From UBA1926 sp036732005 (lineage in GTDB: Bacteria > Planctomycetota > Phycisphaerae > Phycisphaerales > UBA1924), in contig DAINDF010000009.1 of assembly GCA_036732005.1 (NCBI GenBank), forward strand, positions 1-64,000: 64,000 nt of DNA, given 5' to 3'. A program made the translations under genes and the position numbers. The notes under the pieces were generated by a model. It saw only the letters and a program-made list of their open reading frames with translations. It did no database searches and was not told the DNA's origin. This document shows positions 38,344 through 47,953 of the stretch, in pieces; the first letter of the stretch is position 1, and every line of letters begins with the position of its first letter.

Positions 38344-39066
38344 ATGGCGCGACCCCCGACCCAACCCGACCGAGCCGAACGCCCCCGCGCGGTGGTGCTG
38401 CTGAGCGGGGGGATCGACAGCACCACGGCCCTGGCGGTCGCGATCCGCGACGGGTTCGAGGCGTGCGCGATCTCGTTCGACTACGGGCAGCGGCACAAGG
38501 CGGAGCTGGCGGCGGCCGAGCGGGTGACGCGGGCGCTGGGCGTCTCGCGGCACCTGGTCTTCCGGCTGGATCTGCGGTCGATCGGCGGCTCGGCGTTGAC
38601 GGACGCGATCGAGGTTCCCAAGGACAGGCCGCTGGAGGAGATGGTCTCGGCGATCCCGGTGACCTATGTGCCGGCGCGGAACCTGATTTTCCTCTCGATC
38701 GCGCTGGCCTGGGCGGAGACGCTCGGGTCGCGCGACCTCTACGCGGGGGTGAACGCGATCGACTACTCGGGCTACCCGGACTGCCGCCCGGAGTTCATCG
38801 CCGCCTTCAACGAGACGGCCAACCTGGCGACGAAGATGGGCGTGGAGGCGGCGGAGATCCATGTCCACACGCCGCTGGCGGAGATGGGCAAGGCCGACAT
38901 CGTCCGCCGGGCGGTGGAGCTGGGGGTGGACCTGTCGCTGACGCACTCGTGCTACGACCCGTCGCCCGAGGGGCTGGCGTGCGGCGGGTGTGACTCGTGC
39001 CTGCTGCGCAGGAAGGGGTTCGCCGAGGCGGGCGTCGCGGACCCGACGCGGTACGCCGTGGGTTGA
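38344..39066 (+). CDS. queC: 7-cyano-7-deazaguanine synthase
   Basis: 240 residues. It makes preQ0 for queuosine or deazaguanine DNA from carboxydeazaguanine, ammonia and ATP. The P-loop pyrophosphatase motif VVLLSGGIDSTTALAVA lies near residue 20 and the zinc cysteines in HSCYDPSPEGLACGGCDSC near the C-terminus. QueD, QueE and QueF genes are not nearby. A MazG-like gene follows 34 bases later. Confidence 0.95.
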   Translation: MARPPTQPDRAERPRAVVLLSGGIDSTTALAVAIRDGFEACAISFDYGQRHKAELAAAERVTRALGVSRHLVFRLDLRSIGGSALTDAIEVPKDRPLEEMVSAIPVTYVPARNLIFLSIALAWAETLGSRDLYAGVNAIDYSGYPDCRPEFIAAFNETANLATKMGVEAAEIHVHTPLAEMGKADIVRRAVELGVDLSLTHSCYDPSPEGLACGGCDSCLLRRKGFAEAGVADPTRYAVG

Positions 39067-39100
39067 ACCCCCGGGGCCCGGGGTCTGCTATCTTCCCGGC

Positions 39101-39415
39101 ATGCCCCTGACCATCGCCGCGTTCCAGCGGCTCATCAAAGACAAGTACTTCAAGACCGACAACGCCCGCGGCACGCACGCGACCTTCGTGCTCTTCGCCG
39201 AGGAGTTCGGCGAGCTGGCGACGGCTCTGTACAACTGCAACAAACAGGCCCACGGCGGGTCACCCCCGACCCAGGCGGAACGCGACAACCTCGAAGAGGA
39301 GTTCGCCGATGTGCTCGCGTGGCTGGCGACCCTGGCGAACATCAATGGGGTGGACCTGGAGCGGGCGCTGAGCAAGTACACGGTTGACGGGCGGGTGGAG
39401 GGGGTGAAGGAATGA
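39101..39415 (+). CDS. MazG-like nucleotide pyrophosphohydrolase
   Basis: 104 residues, the length of a single-domain MazG-like enzyme. Acidic metal-binding motifs EEFGELATAL and EEEFADVLAWLATLA match the EExxE...ExxD pattern. It probably removes noncanonical or damaged dNTPs. The stop overlaps the sulfatase start (ATGA), so the two are co-translated although unrelated in function. Start ATG 39101 avoids the queC reading frame upstream. Confidence 0.88.
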   Translation: MPLTIAAFQRLIKDKYFKTDNARGTHATFVLFAEEFGELATALYNCNKQAHGGSPPTQAERDNLEEEFADVLAWLATLANINGVDLERALSKYTVDGRVEGVKE

Positions 39416-40920
39416 CCAGCACCCGCGGGGGACGGCGTTGGCCGGGGCGACTGGGCTGGTCACTTGTCGCGTTGGCGGTGACGCTGGTGGCCGGGCCCGC
39501 CCGGGCCGCCGACCGCCCCAACATCATCCTCGTGCTTGCCGACGACCTCGGGCTCCACGAACTGGGCTGCTACGGACAGGAGAAGATCCGCACGCCCCAC
39601 ATCGACCGGCTCGCGGCCGAGGGGATGCGGTTCACCCGCGCGTATTCCGCGAGCACGGTGTGTGCGCCCGCGCGGGCCTCCTTGATGACGGGGCTGCACA
39701 CGGGTCACTCGCCGATCCGCGGGAACAAGGAAGGCGGGGGCTGGGGCCCGGAAGACCCCGAGGGGCAGAACCCGCTGCCGGCGGAGACCGTGACGCTGGC
39801 CGAGCACCTCAAGCACCTGGGCTACGCGACCGGCGCGTTCGGCAAGTGGGGGCTGGGGGGGCCCGGGAGCGAGGGGCACCCGAATTTCCAGGGGTTTGAC
39901 CACTTCTACGGCTACCTGTGCCAGCGCGTGGCCCACAACTACTACCCGACGCACCTGTGGCGTAACCACGATGTCGATGTCCAGCACAACAACCGCTACT
40001 TCGCCGCGCACCAGCGGATCGAGTCTCCGTTGGCGAGCGAGGATGAGTACGCCCGGCGCTATGCCGGCGGGGACTACGCGCCGGAGGAGATCCTCAAGGA
40101 GGCCGAGGGCTGGATCGCCGGGCGACGCGGCAAGGAGGAGCCCTTCTTTGTCTATTACGCGAGCATCATCCCGCACGCGGCGCTGCAGGCGCCCGGGGAG
40201 TTCGTCGACCAGTACCCGCGGGAGTGGGACACGGAGCCATACCTGGGCGAACGGGGCTATCTGCCCACACCCCGTCCCCGCGCGACCTACGCCGCGATGA
40301 TCTCGTTCCTTGATCACGCCGTGGGCCGCCTGAGGGCGGCGGCCGAGGCGGCGGGCAAGGCGGACAACACCCTGATCCTCGTGACCTCCGACAACGGAAC
40401 GACCTACGCCGGCGGGGTGGATCGCGTGTTCTTCGGCTCGCTCGGCGAACTCCGCGGGTTCAAGACAAACCTCTACGAGGGGGGCATCCGCGTGCCGCTC
40501 ATCGCGTGGTGGCCGGGGCACATCAACGCCGGGACATCATCGGACCTGGTCACCCAGACGATCGACCTGTTCCCGACGGTCATCGAGGCCGCGGGCGGCG
40601 AGGCCCCGCCGGGCATCGACGCCCTGAGCCTGGTGCCGACGCTCACCGGCGAGGGCGCGCAGCGTGCGCACGACCTCCTCTACTGGGAGTTCCCCGAGGG
40701 GCGTCAGCAGCAGGCGGTGCTCATCGACGGGCGCTGGAAGGCGATCCGCCCGAACCTGAAGAAGAACTTCACCCTCGAGTTGTACGACCTGACGCTGGAC
40801 CCCGGCGAGTCGAACAACATCGCGGGCGAGCAGCCCGAGATCGTGGCCCGGGCCGAGCGGGCGATGCGCGAGGGGCGCACGCCCTCGGCGCTGTTCCCGA
40901 TCCCGGCTTTGGACCGCTGA
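39412..40920 (+). CDS. Secreted arylsulfatase-type sulfatase
   Basis: 502 residues. A signal peptide (SLVALAVTLVAGPARAAD) is followed by the alkaline-phosphatase-like sulfatase fold: PNIILVLADDLGLHELGCYG (metal-binding Asp pair), CAPARASLMTGLHTGHSPIR (Cys about residue 84 becomes formylglycine, C-x-P-x-R), GKWGLGGPG, and VTSDNGTTYAGG. It hydrolyses sulfate esters outside the cytoplasm; planctomycetes often have many for algal polysaccharides. No formylglycine-generating enzyme gene is adjacent. Substrate unknown. Confidence 0.93.
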   Translation: MTSTRGGRRWPGRLGWSLVALAVTLVAGPARAADRPNIILVLADDLGLHELGCYGQEKIRTPHIDRLAAEGMRFTRAYSASTVCAPARASLMTGLHTGHSPIRGNKEGGGWGPEDPEGQNPLPAETVTLAEHLKHLGYATGAFGKWGLGGPGSEGHPNFQGFDHFYGYLCQRVAHNYYPTHLWRNHDVDVQHNNRYFAAHQRIESPLASEDEYARRYAGGDYAPEEILKEAEGWIAGRRGKEEPFFVYYASIIPHAALQAPGEFVDQYPREWDTEPYLGERGYLPTPRPRATYAAMISFLDHAVGRLRAAAEAAGKADNTLILVTSDNGTTYAGGVDRVFFGSLGELRGFKTNLYEGGIRVPLIAWWPGHINAGTSSDLVTQTIDLFPTVIEAAGGEAPPGIDALSLVPTLTGEGAQRAHDLLYWEFPEGRQQQAVLIDGRWKAIRPNLKKNFTLELYDLTLDPGESNNIAGEQPEIVARAERAMREGRTPSALFPIPALDR

Positions 40921-40924
40921 CGGA

Positions 40925-42424
40925 TCACCTGCGTTTGAGCGCCTGGCGCATGTCGCCCGTCTCCAGGTAGGCCCGGTGCAGGTCGAAGCAGCGGGAGAGG
41001 TCGTGGCGGATGTGCCCCATCGGCGCCCGCTCGATGTAGTCGTACAGGTAGTCCCGGTAATCCGGGTGGGCGCACTTCTCGATGATGCGGTGGGCCCGCT
41101 CGACGGGCCCGAGGCCCCGCAGGTCGGCCAGGCCCTGCTCGGTGACGAGGACCTGCACGGAGTGCTCGTTGTGGTCGACATGGGCGCAGAGCGGGACGAC
41201 GGCGGAGATGCACCCGCCCTTGGCGGTGGAGGGCGCCTGGAGGATGGAGAGGTAGCAGTTGCGGACGAAATCGCCCGAACCCCCGATGCCGTTCATGAGC
41301 TGGGTTCCGCAGACATGGGTGGAGTTGGCGCACCCGTAGATGTCCATCTCGAGGACGGTGTTGATGCCGATGACCCCGAGCCGGCGCACGACGCCGGGGT
41401 GGTTGGTGAGCTCCTGGGGCCGCAGGACGATGCGGGAGCCGAAGAAGTCCATGTTGTCGAAGACGAATCGCATCGCGCCGTCGGAGAGCGTCATGGCGCT
41501 GGTGGAGGCGCCGGTGAGCTTGTCGTCACGCATCAGGGCGATCTGCGCGTCCTGGATGACCTCGGTGTACATCTGGAACCGGGGGATCTCGGGGTCGGCG
41601 CCGAGGGCGGCCATGACGGCGTTGGAGACATTGCCCACGCCGGCCTGGAGCGGGAGGAACTCCTTGGGGATCCGCCCCGCCCGCATCTCGCCCAGCAGGA
41701 ACTCGATGATGTGCCGCGCGATCTGCGTCGAGGACTCGTCGGGCGGGCTGAACGGGGCCACGCCGTCGGCCTCGTCGGTGAAGACGACGCCGGCGATCCG
41801 CTCCGGGCGGACCGTGCAGAAGGGCGTGCCGATCTTGGCCAGCGGGGACTCGATCGGGATCGGGTTGCGGTGCGGGGGCGGCGGGAGGCGGCGGATGTCG
41901 TGCATCTCCCACAGCCGCGGCGTGTGGTGGGCGTTGACCTCGACGATGATCCGGTCGGCGTGCGCGAGGATGCTCGGCGTGCAGCCCACGGAGGAGGAGA
42001 GGTAGATCCGCCCGTCGGCGGTGACATCGATCGCCTCGACAACCGCGACATCCATCTCGCCCAGGAACCCGTAGTCGAGCATCTGGGGGAGGTGAGACAG
42101 GTGGATGTCCAGGAAGCTGGTCTCCTGGTTGTTGATCCGCTGGCGCAGGGTCCTGCTGGACTGATACGGCGCCCGCCACGAGATCGCGTTCTCGCGGGCG
42201 AGCGCCTCGTCGAGATCCTCGCTCGTCGACGCGCCGGTCAGCACGCGCACGCGGAATGGCTCGCCCGCGGCGTGGAGCGTCCGCGCGCGCGCGGCGAGCG
42301 CCCTCGGCACGGCCTTGGCCGACCCCGCGGCGGTGAAGCCCGAGAAACCGACAAAGTCCCCGTCCTCGATGCCGGCCGCGGCCTCATCGGCCGTCAGCAC
42401 AGGGAATGGGATGCGTTCACTCAT
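40925..42424 (-). CDS. Acetyl-CoA hydrolase/acyl-CoA:carboxylate CoA-transferase
   Basis: 499 residues. Family of Ach1/Cat1/AarC proteins that hydrolyse acetyl-CoA or move CoA between succinate and acetate. Markers: DGDFVGFSGFTAAGSAKAVP at the N-terminus, QMYTEVIQDA with a likely catalytic Glu, and GIGGSGDFVRNCYLS for CoA binding. It is encoded just after birA with an 8-base overlap and is convergent with the sulfatase, four bases apart. Reaction direction not shown. Confidence 0.9.
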   Translation of the reverse strand: MSERIPFPVLTADEAAAGIEDGDFVGFSGFTAAGSAKAVPRALAARARTLHAAGEPFRVRVLTGASTSEDLDEALARENAISWRAPYQSSRTLRQRINNQETSFLDIHLSHLPQMLDYGFLGEMDVAVVEAIDVTADGRIYLSSSVGCTPSILAHADRIIVEVNAHHTPRLWEMHDIRRLPPPPHRNPIPIESPLAKIGTPFCTVRPERIAGVVFTDEADGVAPFSPPDESSTQIARHIIEFLLGEMRAGRIPKEFLPLQAGVGNVSNAVMAALGADPEIPRFQMYTEVIQDAQIALMRDDKLTGASTSAMTLSDGAMRFVFDNMDFFGSRIVLRPQELTNHPGVVRRLGVIGINTVLEMDIYGCANSTHVCGTQLMNGIGGSGDFVRNCYLSILQAPSTAKGGCISAVVPLCAHVDHNEHSVQVLVTEQGLADLRGLGPVERAHRIIEKCAHPDYRDYLYDYIERAPMGHIRHDLSRCFDLHRAYLETGDMRQALKRR

Positions 42425-43229
42425 CGATCATCGTCTCCGCCCGGGGGCTCTCGGCCGCCCGGCAACTGACTTCCCCCGAAACGAACCGGCGCGTCTCGCC
42501 GGCGACCTCGACCCGCAGCGCCCCGTCCGGATCGACCCCGAGCAGCACGCCCGCGACCGGGGCTCCGGCCCCCGACACCTCGACGGTTCGCCCCCGGTCC
42601 GCCAGACGCGCGTTGAGGTCGTGCGCCTCGTCCGGCCGGAGCCCGGGAGAGGAGAGGCCTGTCGTCAGTGCGCGGACCAGGCGGCCCGAGAGGCCCTCGA
42701 TCAGCGCGCCGAGGTCGATCGGTCGGCCTGCGCGCGCCGCCAGCGAGGTCGCCGGCGTGCGGAGCCCCGGGCCCAGGTCGGCGGGGCGGTTGTTGACATT
42801 GAGGCCCAGCCCGAGCAGGAGCGCGGGGCCCGTGGTCTCCCCCAGGATGCCGCCGACCTTCGCGCCGCCCAGGAGCAGGTCGTTGGGCCAGCGGATGCGG
42901 GCCACGCCCGGCTCGCCGAGGGCGTGATCAATCTCGGCGGCGGCGGCGAGGGCGGCCCGCAGCGGGGCAAGCGGGGCGACCGCGCGGGCCGGGTCGGGCG
43001 CGACGAGCGTCATCCAAACCCCCCCCTCGGGGGACATCCAGGCGCGCCCGAGTCGGCCCCGCCCGGCGGTCTGTCGACGGGCCAGGACCACCCCCCACTT
43101 TGTGGGATTCTGAGCCGCCCAGGAGCGGGCCTCGTCCATCGTCGAGGATGTCTCTTCGAGGCGGAGGATCGCCACCTCCGCGGGGACAGGAGAGGGGGCG
43201 CGGTGGGAATGTGGCGACATCCCGATCAT
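42417..43229 (-). CDS. birA: Biotin-[acetyl-CoA-carboxylase] ligase
   Basis: 270 residues with the biotin-ligase core: ETSSTMDEA, the ATP/biotin loop QTAGRGRLGRAWMSPEGGVW, RIRWPNDLLLGGAKVGGIL, and LGLGLNVNN, plus the C-terminal SH3-like domain. It biotinylates AccB (encoded at 10883). There is no N-terminal helix-turn-helix, so it is a monofunctional ligase and not a repressor. Start at 43229 (MIGM); 43220 is close. It is divergent from rpmF over about 250 bases. Confidence 0.92.
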   Translation of the reverse strand: MIGMSPHSHRAPSPVPAEVAILRLEETSSTMDEARSWAAQNPTKWGVVLARRQTAGRGRLGRAWMSPEGGVWMTLVAPDPARAVAPLAPLRAALAAAAEIDHALGEPGVARIRWPNDLLLGGAKVGGILGETTGPALLLGLGLNVNNRPADLGPGLRTPATSLAARAGRPIDLGALIEGLSGRLVRALTTGLSSPGLRPDEAHDLNARLADRGRTVEVSGAGAPVAGVLLGVDPDGALRVEVAGETRRFVSGEVSCRAAESPRAETMIDE

Positions 43230-43481
43230 GATACGGACATTGACCTCCCCGGAGATCCGTTGGCTCCCGGGGGGCGGGAGATCGGATCGTCTGATCCATA
43301 ATAGCGCGTCGGAATCCGGTTTCCCGCGGGGGTCGGGCGGAAGGCCCCGGAATTGACCGTGATGGCGTCCGCCCCTAGCGTTGGGGCCCGATCGCCGGTC
43401 GTGTGTCGAGCGGGTTCGTGGAAACTCGAAGATCGAAGCACCCGCGGGGCCCGCGGGGCGTGTGGATTCAGGAGCCGACTC

Positions 43482-43682
43482 ATGCTTCCCGCTCAACGCC
43501 AGTCTTATGGCCGGACCCGTCGTCGTCGATCGCACCACGCGCTGGAGGCGTTCAAGCCGACGCGTTGCCCGCTGAGCGGTCTGCCGAAGCAGCACCACCG
43601 GGTGAGCAAGGAGTCGGGGTATGTGCGCGCGGGTCTGCGGATCTCGGTGCCGAAGCTGGGCATCGGGGTCGACCGCGTCTGA
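43482..43682 (+). CDS. rpmF: Ribosomal protein bL32
   Basis: 66 residues. QRQSYGRTRRRRSHHAL matches the basic N-terminus of bL32. The usual two CxxC zinc pairs are reduced to a single Cys (CPLSGLPKQHHRVSKESGYV), so this is a zinc-independent form. GGAG is 7 bases before the ATG. It leads the plsX-fab cluster, the order rpmF-plsX-fabH-fabD-fabG seen in many bacteria. Confidence 0.88.
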   Translation: MLPAQRQSYGRTRRRRSHHALEAFKPTRCPLSGLPKQHHRVSKESGYVRAGLRISVPKLGIGVDRV

Positions 43683-43711
43683 TCGCACCGAGGAACCGGG
43701 AGAGCGCTGCG

Positions 43712-44746
43712 ATGCGGCTGGCCGTCGATGTGATGGGCGGGGACCATGCGCCCGATGCGATCCTGAAGGGGAGCATCGACGCGCTGGAGGTGCTCGCGCC
43801 GGATGACGAGCTTGTGCTGATCGGTCCGGAGCCGCTGATCCGGGAGTATCTCTCGGAGCGTGGGATCAGCGACGGCCGGCTGGTGATCGAGCACGCGCCC
43901 GACGCGATCCCGATGGACGAGCCTCCGACGCGGGGTGTTCGGCAGCGGACGGAGTCTTCGATCGTCAAGATGGCGTTGCTCGGGTCTCACAAGGCGGAGA
44001 AGCCCGTCGATGTGGTGATCTCCGCGGGGAACACCGGGGCGTGCGTCACGGCGGCGATCATGCACATGAAGCGTCTTCCGGGCGTGCACCGCCCCGGGAT
44101 CGCGGTGACCATCCCGGCGTTCCATGGGCCGATCGTGCTCTGCGACGCCGGAGCGAACCCCGAGCCCCGGGGGACGCACCTCTGGCAGTACGGGGTGATG
44201 GCGGATGTGCTCGCCAAGGAAGTGCTGGGCATCGAGTCCCCGCGTGTGGCGTTGATGAACATCGGGTCGGAGGAGGCGAAGGGGTCGGAGTTGGTCAAGC
44301 AGGCGCGCGACCTGCTGCGAGCGACCCCCGGGCTGAACTTCATCGGGTACATCGAGGGTCGTGACTTCTTCGCCGGGGCCGCGGATGTCATCGTGACGGA
44401 CGGGTTCGTCGGGAACACGATGCTGAAGATGGCCGAGGGGATGGCCAAAAGCCTGTTCCAGGCGATCGCGCAGGAGATCTTCGACCTGGACCCGAACCTG
44501 GCGATCCAGTTCGAGCCTGTGGTGAAACAGATCTACGCGAAGAACGACTACCACGAGTACGGCGGGGCGCCGCTGCTGGGCGTGAACGGGGCGATGATGA
44601 TCGCCCACGGGTCGAGCGAGGCGAGGACGATCCGGGCGGCGATCCGGAACGCCCGGGAGTTCGTGGCGCACAATGTGAACGAGCACATCATGGCGCGGAT
44701 CCGCGAGGTCGAGGCGATCGTCCAGCCGGCGCATACGGCGGGCTGA
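43712..44746 (+). CDS. plsX: Phosphate acyltransferase PlsX
   Basis: 344 residues. It turns acyl-ACP into acyl-phosphate for glycerolipid synthesis. Visible: RLAVDVMGGDHAPDAILKGS, ISAGNTGACVTAAIMHMKRL, DAGANPEPRGTHLWQYGVMA, and VTDGFVGNTMLKMAEGMAKS. The start follows rpmF after 29 bases, and fabH comes 76 bases after the stop, so the genes probably share a transcript. Confidence 0.96.
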   Translation: MRLAVDVMGGDHAPDAILKGSIDALEVLAPDDELVLIGPEPLIREYLSERGISDGRLVIEHAPDAIPMDEPPTRGVRQRTESSIVKMALLGSHKAEKPVDVVISAGNTGACVTAAIMHMKRLPGVHRPGIAVTIPAFHGPIVLCDAGANPEPRGTHLWQYGVMADVLAKEVLGIESPRVALMNIGSEEAKGSELVKQARDLLRATPGLNFIGYIEGRDFFAGAADVIVTDGFVGNTMLKMAEGMAKSLFQAIAQEIFDLDPNLAIQFEPVVKQIYAKNDYHEYGGAPLLGVNGAMMIAHGSSEARTIRAAIRNAREFVAHNVNEHIMARIREVEAIVQPAHTAG

Positions 44747-44822
44747 CCCGCGTCCGGCGCAACCCCATCCCGGCCTAGACTCTGCCGCATTGGCGCGTGT
44801 TCGGCGCGCCGGGAGGCACCCC

Positions 44823-45848
44823 ATGCCCGGACCCACGGCCCCGAGGGGCGTCCGCATCGCCGCGACTGCGCACTACCTGCCCGAGCGGCTGGTGAGCAAC
44901 GCCGACCTCGAGAAGGTGATGGACACCTCGGACGACTGGATCGTGCAACGGACGGGGGTGCGTGAGCGACATCTGTGCGCCGAGGGCGAGTCGGTGCGGG
45001 AGATGTCGCTGCGGGTGCTGAAGGACCTCCTGCGCAAATCTGGGCTGCCGGTCGCGGAGTTGGATCTGCTGATCGTGGCGTCGGTCGGGTCGAAGATGAC
45101 CTGCCCTTCGACGGCGTGCCAGATCTTGGGCGATCTCGGGGCGGACCCTGCGTTCGGGCCGACGAACGCGGGGGCGTTCGACATGACGGTGGCGTGCTCG
45201 GGGTTCACCTACGGGATCAACATCGCGCACGACCTGATCAAGGGCGGGCAGTACCGGCACATCGCGGTGATCGGGGCGGAGCACCTGTCCCAGTTCGTGG
45301 AGTTCACCACGCGCGGGCGGGGGACGGCGATCATCTTCGGCGACGGCGCGGGCGGGGCGCTGGTGAGCGCGTGCGACGAGCCGGGCAAAGGGGTGCTCGC
45401 GCAGCGGATGCGGTCGGACGGGGGACGCTGGGCGGAGTTGTACATCCCGAACTTCGACGGTGATTTCCCGCCGGACGCGGAGCGGGGGGAGTTGCCGCTG
45501 CGGATCATGCGGATGAACGGGAAGGCGGTCTTCCGCTTTGCGGTGGGGACCTTCAGCGACCTGATCGCCGAGACGCTGGATCGGGCGGGGCTTGGGCCCG
45601 AGGACATCGACCAGTACATCTGCCACCAGTCGAATGTGCGGATCCTGGAGGCGGCGCGGGAGCGGTTCGGGATTCCCGCGGAGAAGATGGCGGTGAACAT
45701 CGACCGGGTCGGGAACACCTCGGCGGCGAGCGTGCCGATCCTGCTCGATCAACTGGCCGGCGCGGGGAAGGTGCGCGAGGGGCAGAAGGTGATGCTGGTC
45801 GCGTTCGGGGCGGGGCTGACCTGGACGAGCAGCCTGTGGCAGTTGTGA
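44823..45848 (+). CDS. fabH: 3-oxoacyl-ACP synthase III
   Basis: 341 residues. It starts fatty-acid synthesis by condensing acyl-CoA with malonyl-ACP. The active site is complete: Cys in TVACSGFTYG, His in CHQSNVRIL, Asn in VGNTSAAS. N-terminal TSDDWIVQRTGVRERHL is the FabH signature. GGGAGG lies before the ATG at 44823, which begins MPGPTAP. Confidence 0.96.
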   Translation: MPGPTAPRGVRIAATAHYLPERLVSNADLEKVMDTSDDWIVQRTGVRERHLCAEGESVREMSLRVLKDLLRKSGLPVAELDLLIVASVGSKMTCPSTACQILGDLGADPAFGPTNAGAFDMTVACSGFTYGINIAHDLIKGGQYRHIAVIGAEHLSQFVEFTTRGRGTAIIFGDGAGGALVSACDEPGKGVLAQRMRSDGGRWAELYIPNFDGDFPPDAERGELPLRIMRMNGKAVFRFAVGTFSDLIAETLDRAGLGPEDIDQYICHQSNVRILEAARERFGIPAEKMAVNIDRVGNTSAASVPILLDQLAGAGKVREGQKVMLVAFGAGLTWTSSLWQL

Positions 45849-45939
45849 AGTCGCGGATCACCCACGGGCAGAGCCCGGCCTGACCGGGCGGAGGCCGGGA
45901 CCTGCGGTCTCGGCACCGCCCCCCGCGTACCATGCCCGG

Positions 45940-46899
45940 ATGACGAACCCGATGACCATTCTCTGCCCCGGGCAAGGGGCGCAGGCGGTGGGGATGGGCA
46001 AGGCCTGGGCGGCCTCCCATCCCGAGGCGAGGGCCGTGTTCGAGCGGGCCGACGCGTTGCTGGGCGACACGCTGGGCGTGCCGATCAGCGAGTTGTGCTT
46101 CAACGGGCCGGCGGAGCGGCTGAACCGGACCGACGCGGCCCAGCCGGCGATCTATGTGACCTCGGTGGCGTCGTGGCACGGGGTGTGCGCGATCGCGGGT
46201 CATGACCCGTCGAGCGCTCCGGTCGCGGCGGCGGCGGGGCTGAGCCTGGGCGAGTACACGGCGCTGCACATCGCGGGGGCGGTCTCGTTCGAGGACGGGC
46301 TCCGCCTGGTGACGCTGCGCGGGAGGGCGATGCAGGAGGCGGCCGAGGCGACGCCCTCGTCGATGGTGGCGCTGATCGGGGCGGACGAGGACTCGGCCCA
46401 GGCGCTGTGCGACCGGGTCATCGGGAAGCTGAAGGGCGCGCCGGCGGGCGACCGCGTGCTGGTGCCGGCGAACTTTAACGCGCCGGGGCAGGTGGTGATC
46501 TCGGGGTCGGTCCCGGCGTGCGACCTCGCCGAGCAGTTGGCGGGCGAGGCCGGGCTCAAGGCGACCCGCCTGACGGTGGCGGGCGCGTTCCATTCGCCGC
46601 TGATGGCGCCGGCCGCGGAGCGGCTGGGTGCGGCGTTGGAGAGCGTGGAGGTCGTCACGCCGCGTTGCCCGGTGCTGAGCAATGTGACCGGGGCCCCGCA
46701 CGCGACGGACGCGGGCTCGATCAAGGCGAGGCTGATCGAGCAGCTGACCAGCCCGGTGCGGTGGTCGGCGAACTGCTCGTACCTGATCGAGCACATCGCG
46801 GGCGAGCCTTTCGAACTGGCCCCGGGCAAGACGCTGGCGGGCCTGATGCGTCGGATTGACCGTGGTGTGAAGGTGACGAACCACGACACGCCGGCGTGA
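45940..46899 (+). CDS. fabD: Malonyl-CoA:ACP transacylase
   Basis: 319 residues. It loads malonate onto acyl carrier protein. CPGQGAQAVGMGK begins the fold; the nucleophile elbow reads AGLSLGEYTALHIAGA (GLSLG, where most FabD have GHSLG), and AGAFHSPLM supplies the catalytic His. Start ATG 45940 (MTNPM). A lipoprotein gene follows before fabG. Confidence 0.94.
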   Translation: MTNPMTILCPGQGAQAVGMGKAWAASHPEARAVFERADALLGDTLGVPISELCFNGPAERLNRTDAAQPAIYVTSVASWHGVCAIAGHDPSSAPVAAAAGLSLGEYTALHIAGAVSFEDGLRLVTLRGRAMQEAAEATPSSMVALIGADEDSAQALCDRVIGKLKGAPAGDRVLVPANFNAPGQVVISGSVPACDLAEQLAGEAGLKATRLTVAGAFHSPLMAPAAERLGAALESVEVVTPRCPVLSNVTGAPHATDAGSIKARLIEQLTSPVRWSANCSYLIEHIAGEPFELAPGKTLAGLMRRIDRGVKVTNHDTPA

Positions 46900-46951
46900 G
46901 CGGGCGTGGAGTTGGGCTCGGAGTTGGGCCTTGAGCAACGGGGTGCAGACC

Positions 46952-47953
46952 GTGAAACGCAGAACCGGACCGATCGTTGGGCTGACGCTCTCCGCCGTGA
47001 TCCTCGCGGGGGGGGCGTTGCTCGTGACCGGGTGCGAGGAGAAGAAGCAGGAGGCGCCGCCTCCGCCTCCCCCGCCGCCGCCCCCGCCGCCGAAGCCGGA
47101 CCGGGTGAGCCTGACGGGGGTGATGCAGGGCGTGGACAAGCGGGTGCAGTTCCCGGGCGAGAAGGCGCCGTACGACCGGGGGCTGGCCGAGGCGGTGGCC
47201 TCGTTCGCCGGGGCGCTGGCGTCGGGTGACGACGGCGCGTTCGGGGGCTTGCTCGACCTGACGACGCGCGGCATCCTGGATTCGATGCTCGCGGATGGGT
47301 CGTGGTTCGACGCGACGGGGCGGATCGAGGCGGTGCGCGTGGCGTACCTCGGGCAGAACCCCGACGAGGACGAGAACGCCGATTCGGCCCAGTTCGTGCT
47401 CGCGGTGCAGGAACCGGGCGGGGCGTACACGCTGGGCTGGGCGGCGACGAAGACGGGCGGGGGCTGGGTGATGGCCCCCTTGCCGACGGCCGACCTGACC
47501 CTGCCCCGGGCGGCGGACTGGGACGGGGAGGACTTCGGGGCGTACGCGTTCGCGGGCGGATGGGGCGGGGGCGGCCCGAGCGGCGTGGGGGGAGCGATCC
47601 CGACGGACGATGCCTCGGCGGTGATGGCGTTCGTGGCGGCGGACACGATCAGCCGGCTCATGGGCGAGGGCGGGATCGGGGGCCTGGACCCCCAGGAGCT
47701 GGCGCAGTACGCGGCGATGGCCGGGGCGAGCGGCGCGGACACCGCCGCGGCGGCAGAGTTGGTGAACCGCGGTAAGCGGCTCGTCGGGGAAGGAAGCCGG
47801 ATCGGGAGCACGGAGGCACGGATGCTGATGCAGTCGATGGTGGCCGCATCGGGGATGCTCGGGCAGTCGTGGAGCGAGGAGCAGGTGCTCAAGGCGATGG
47901 CGGAGTCGCTCGGGATCTCTCTCGAGGACATGAGGGAGATCGTCGATGGCTGA
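46952..47953 (+). CDS. Lipoprotein with a 12-proline stretch, inserted in the fab cluster
   Basis: 333 residues. Basic N-terminus (KRRTGPIVGLTLSAVILAGG), lipobox VTGC (Cys about residue 28), charged EEKKQEA, then twelve consecutive Pro and KPDR. The mature domain is about 280 residues, with Gly-rich and Asp-rich segments; no family recognised. GTG at 46952 is chosen because it begins the lipoprotein signal; TTG 46931 and GTG 46943 are upstream options. It overlaps fabG by 8 bases, so translation of fabG is likely coupled to this protein. Confidence 0.73.
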   Translation: MKRRTGPIVGLTLSAVILAGGALLVTGCEEKKQEAPPPPPPPPPPPPKPDRVSLTGVMQGVDKRVQFPGEKAPYDRGLAEAVASFAGALASGDDGAFGGLLDLTTRGILDSMLADGSWFDATGRIEAVRVAYLGQNPDEDENADSAQFVLAVQEPGGAYTLGWAATKTGGGWVMAPLPTADLTLPRAADWDGEDFGAYAFAGGWGGGGPSGVGGAIPTDDASAVMAFVAADTISRLMGEGGIGGLDPQELAQYAAMAGASGADTAAAAELVNRGKRLVGEGSRIGSTEARMLMQSMVAASGMLGQSWSEEQVLKAMAESLGISLEDMREIVDG

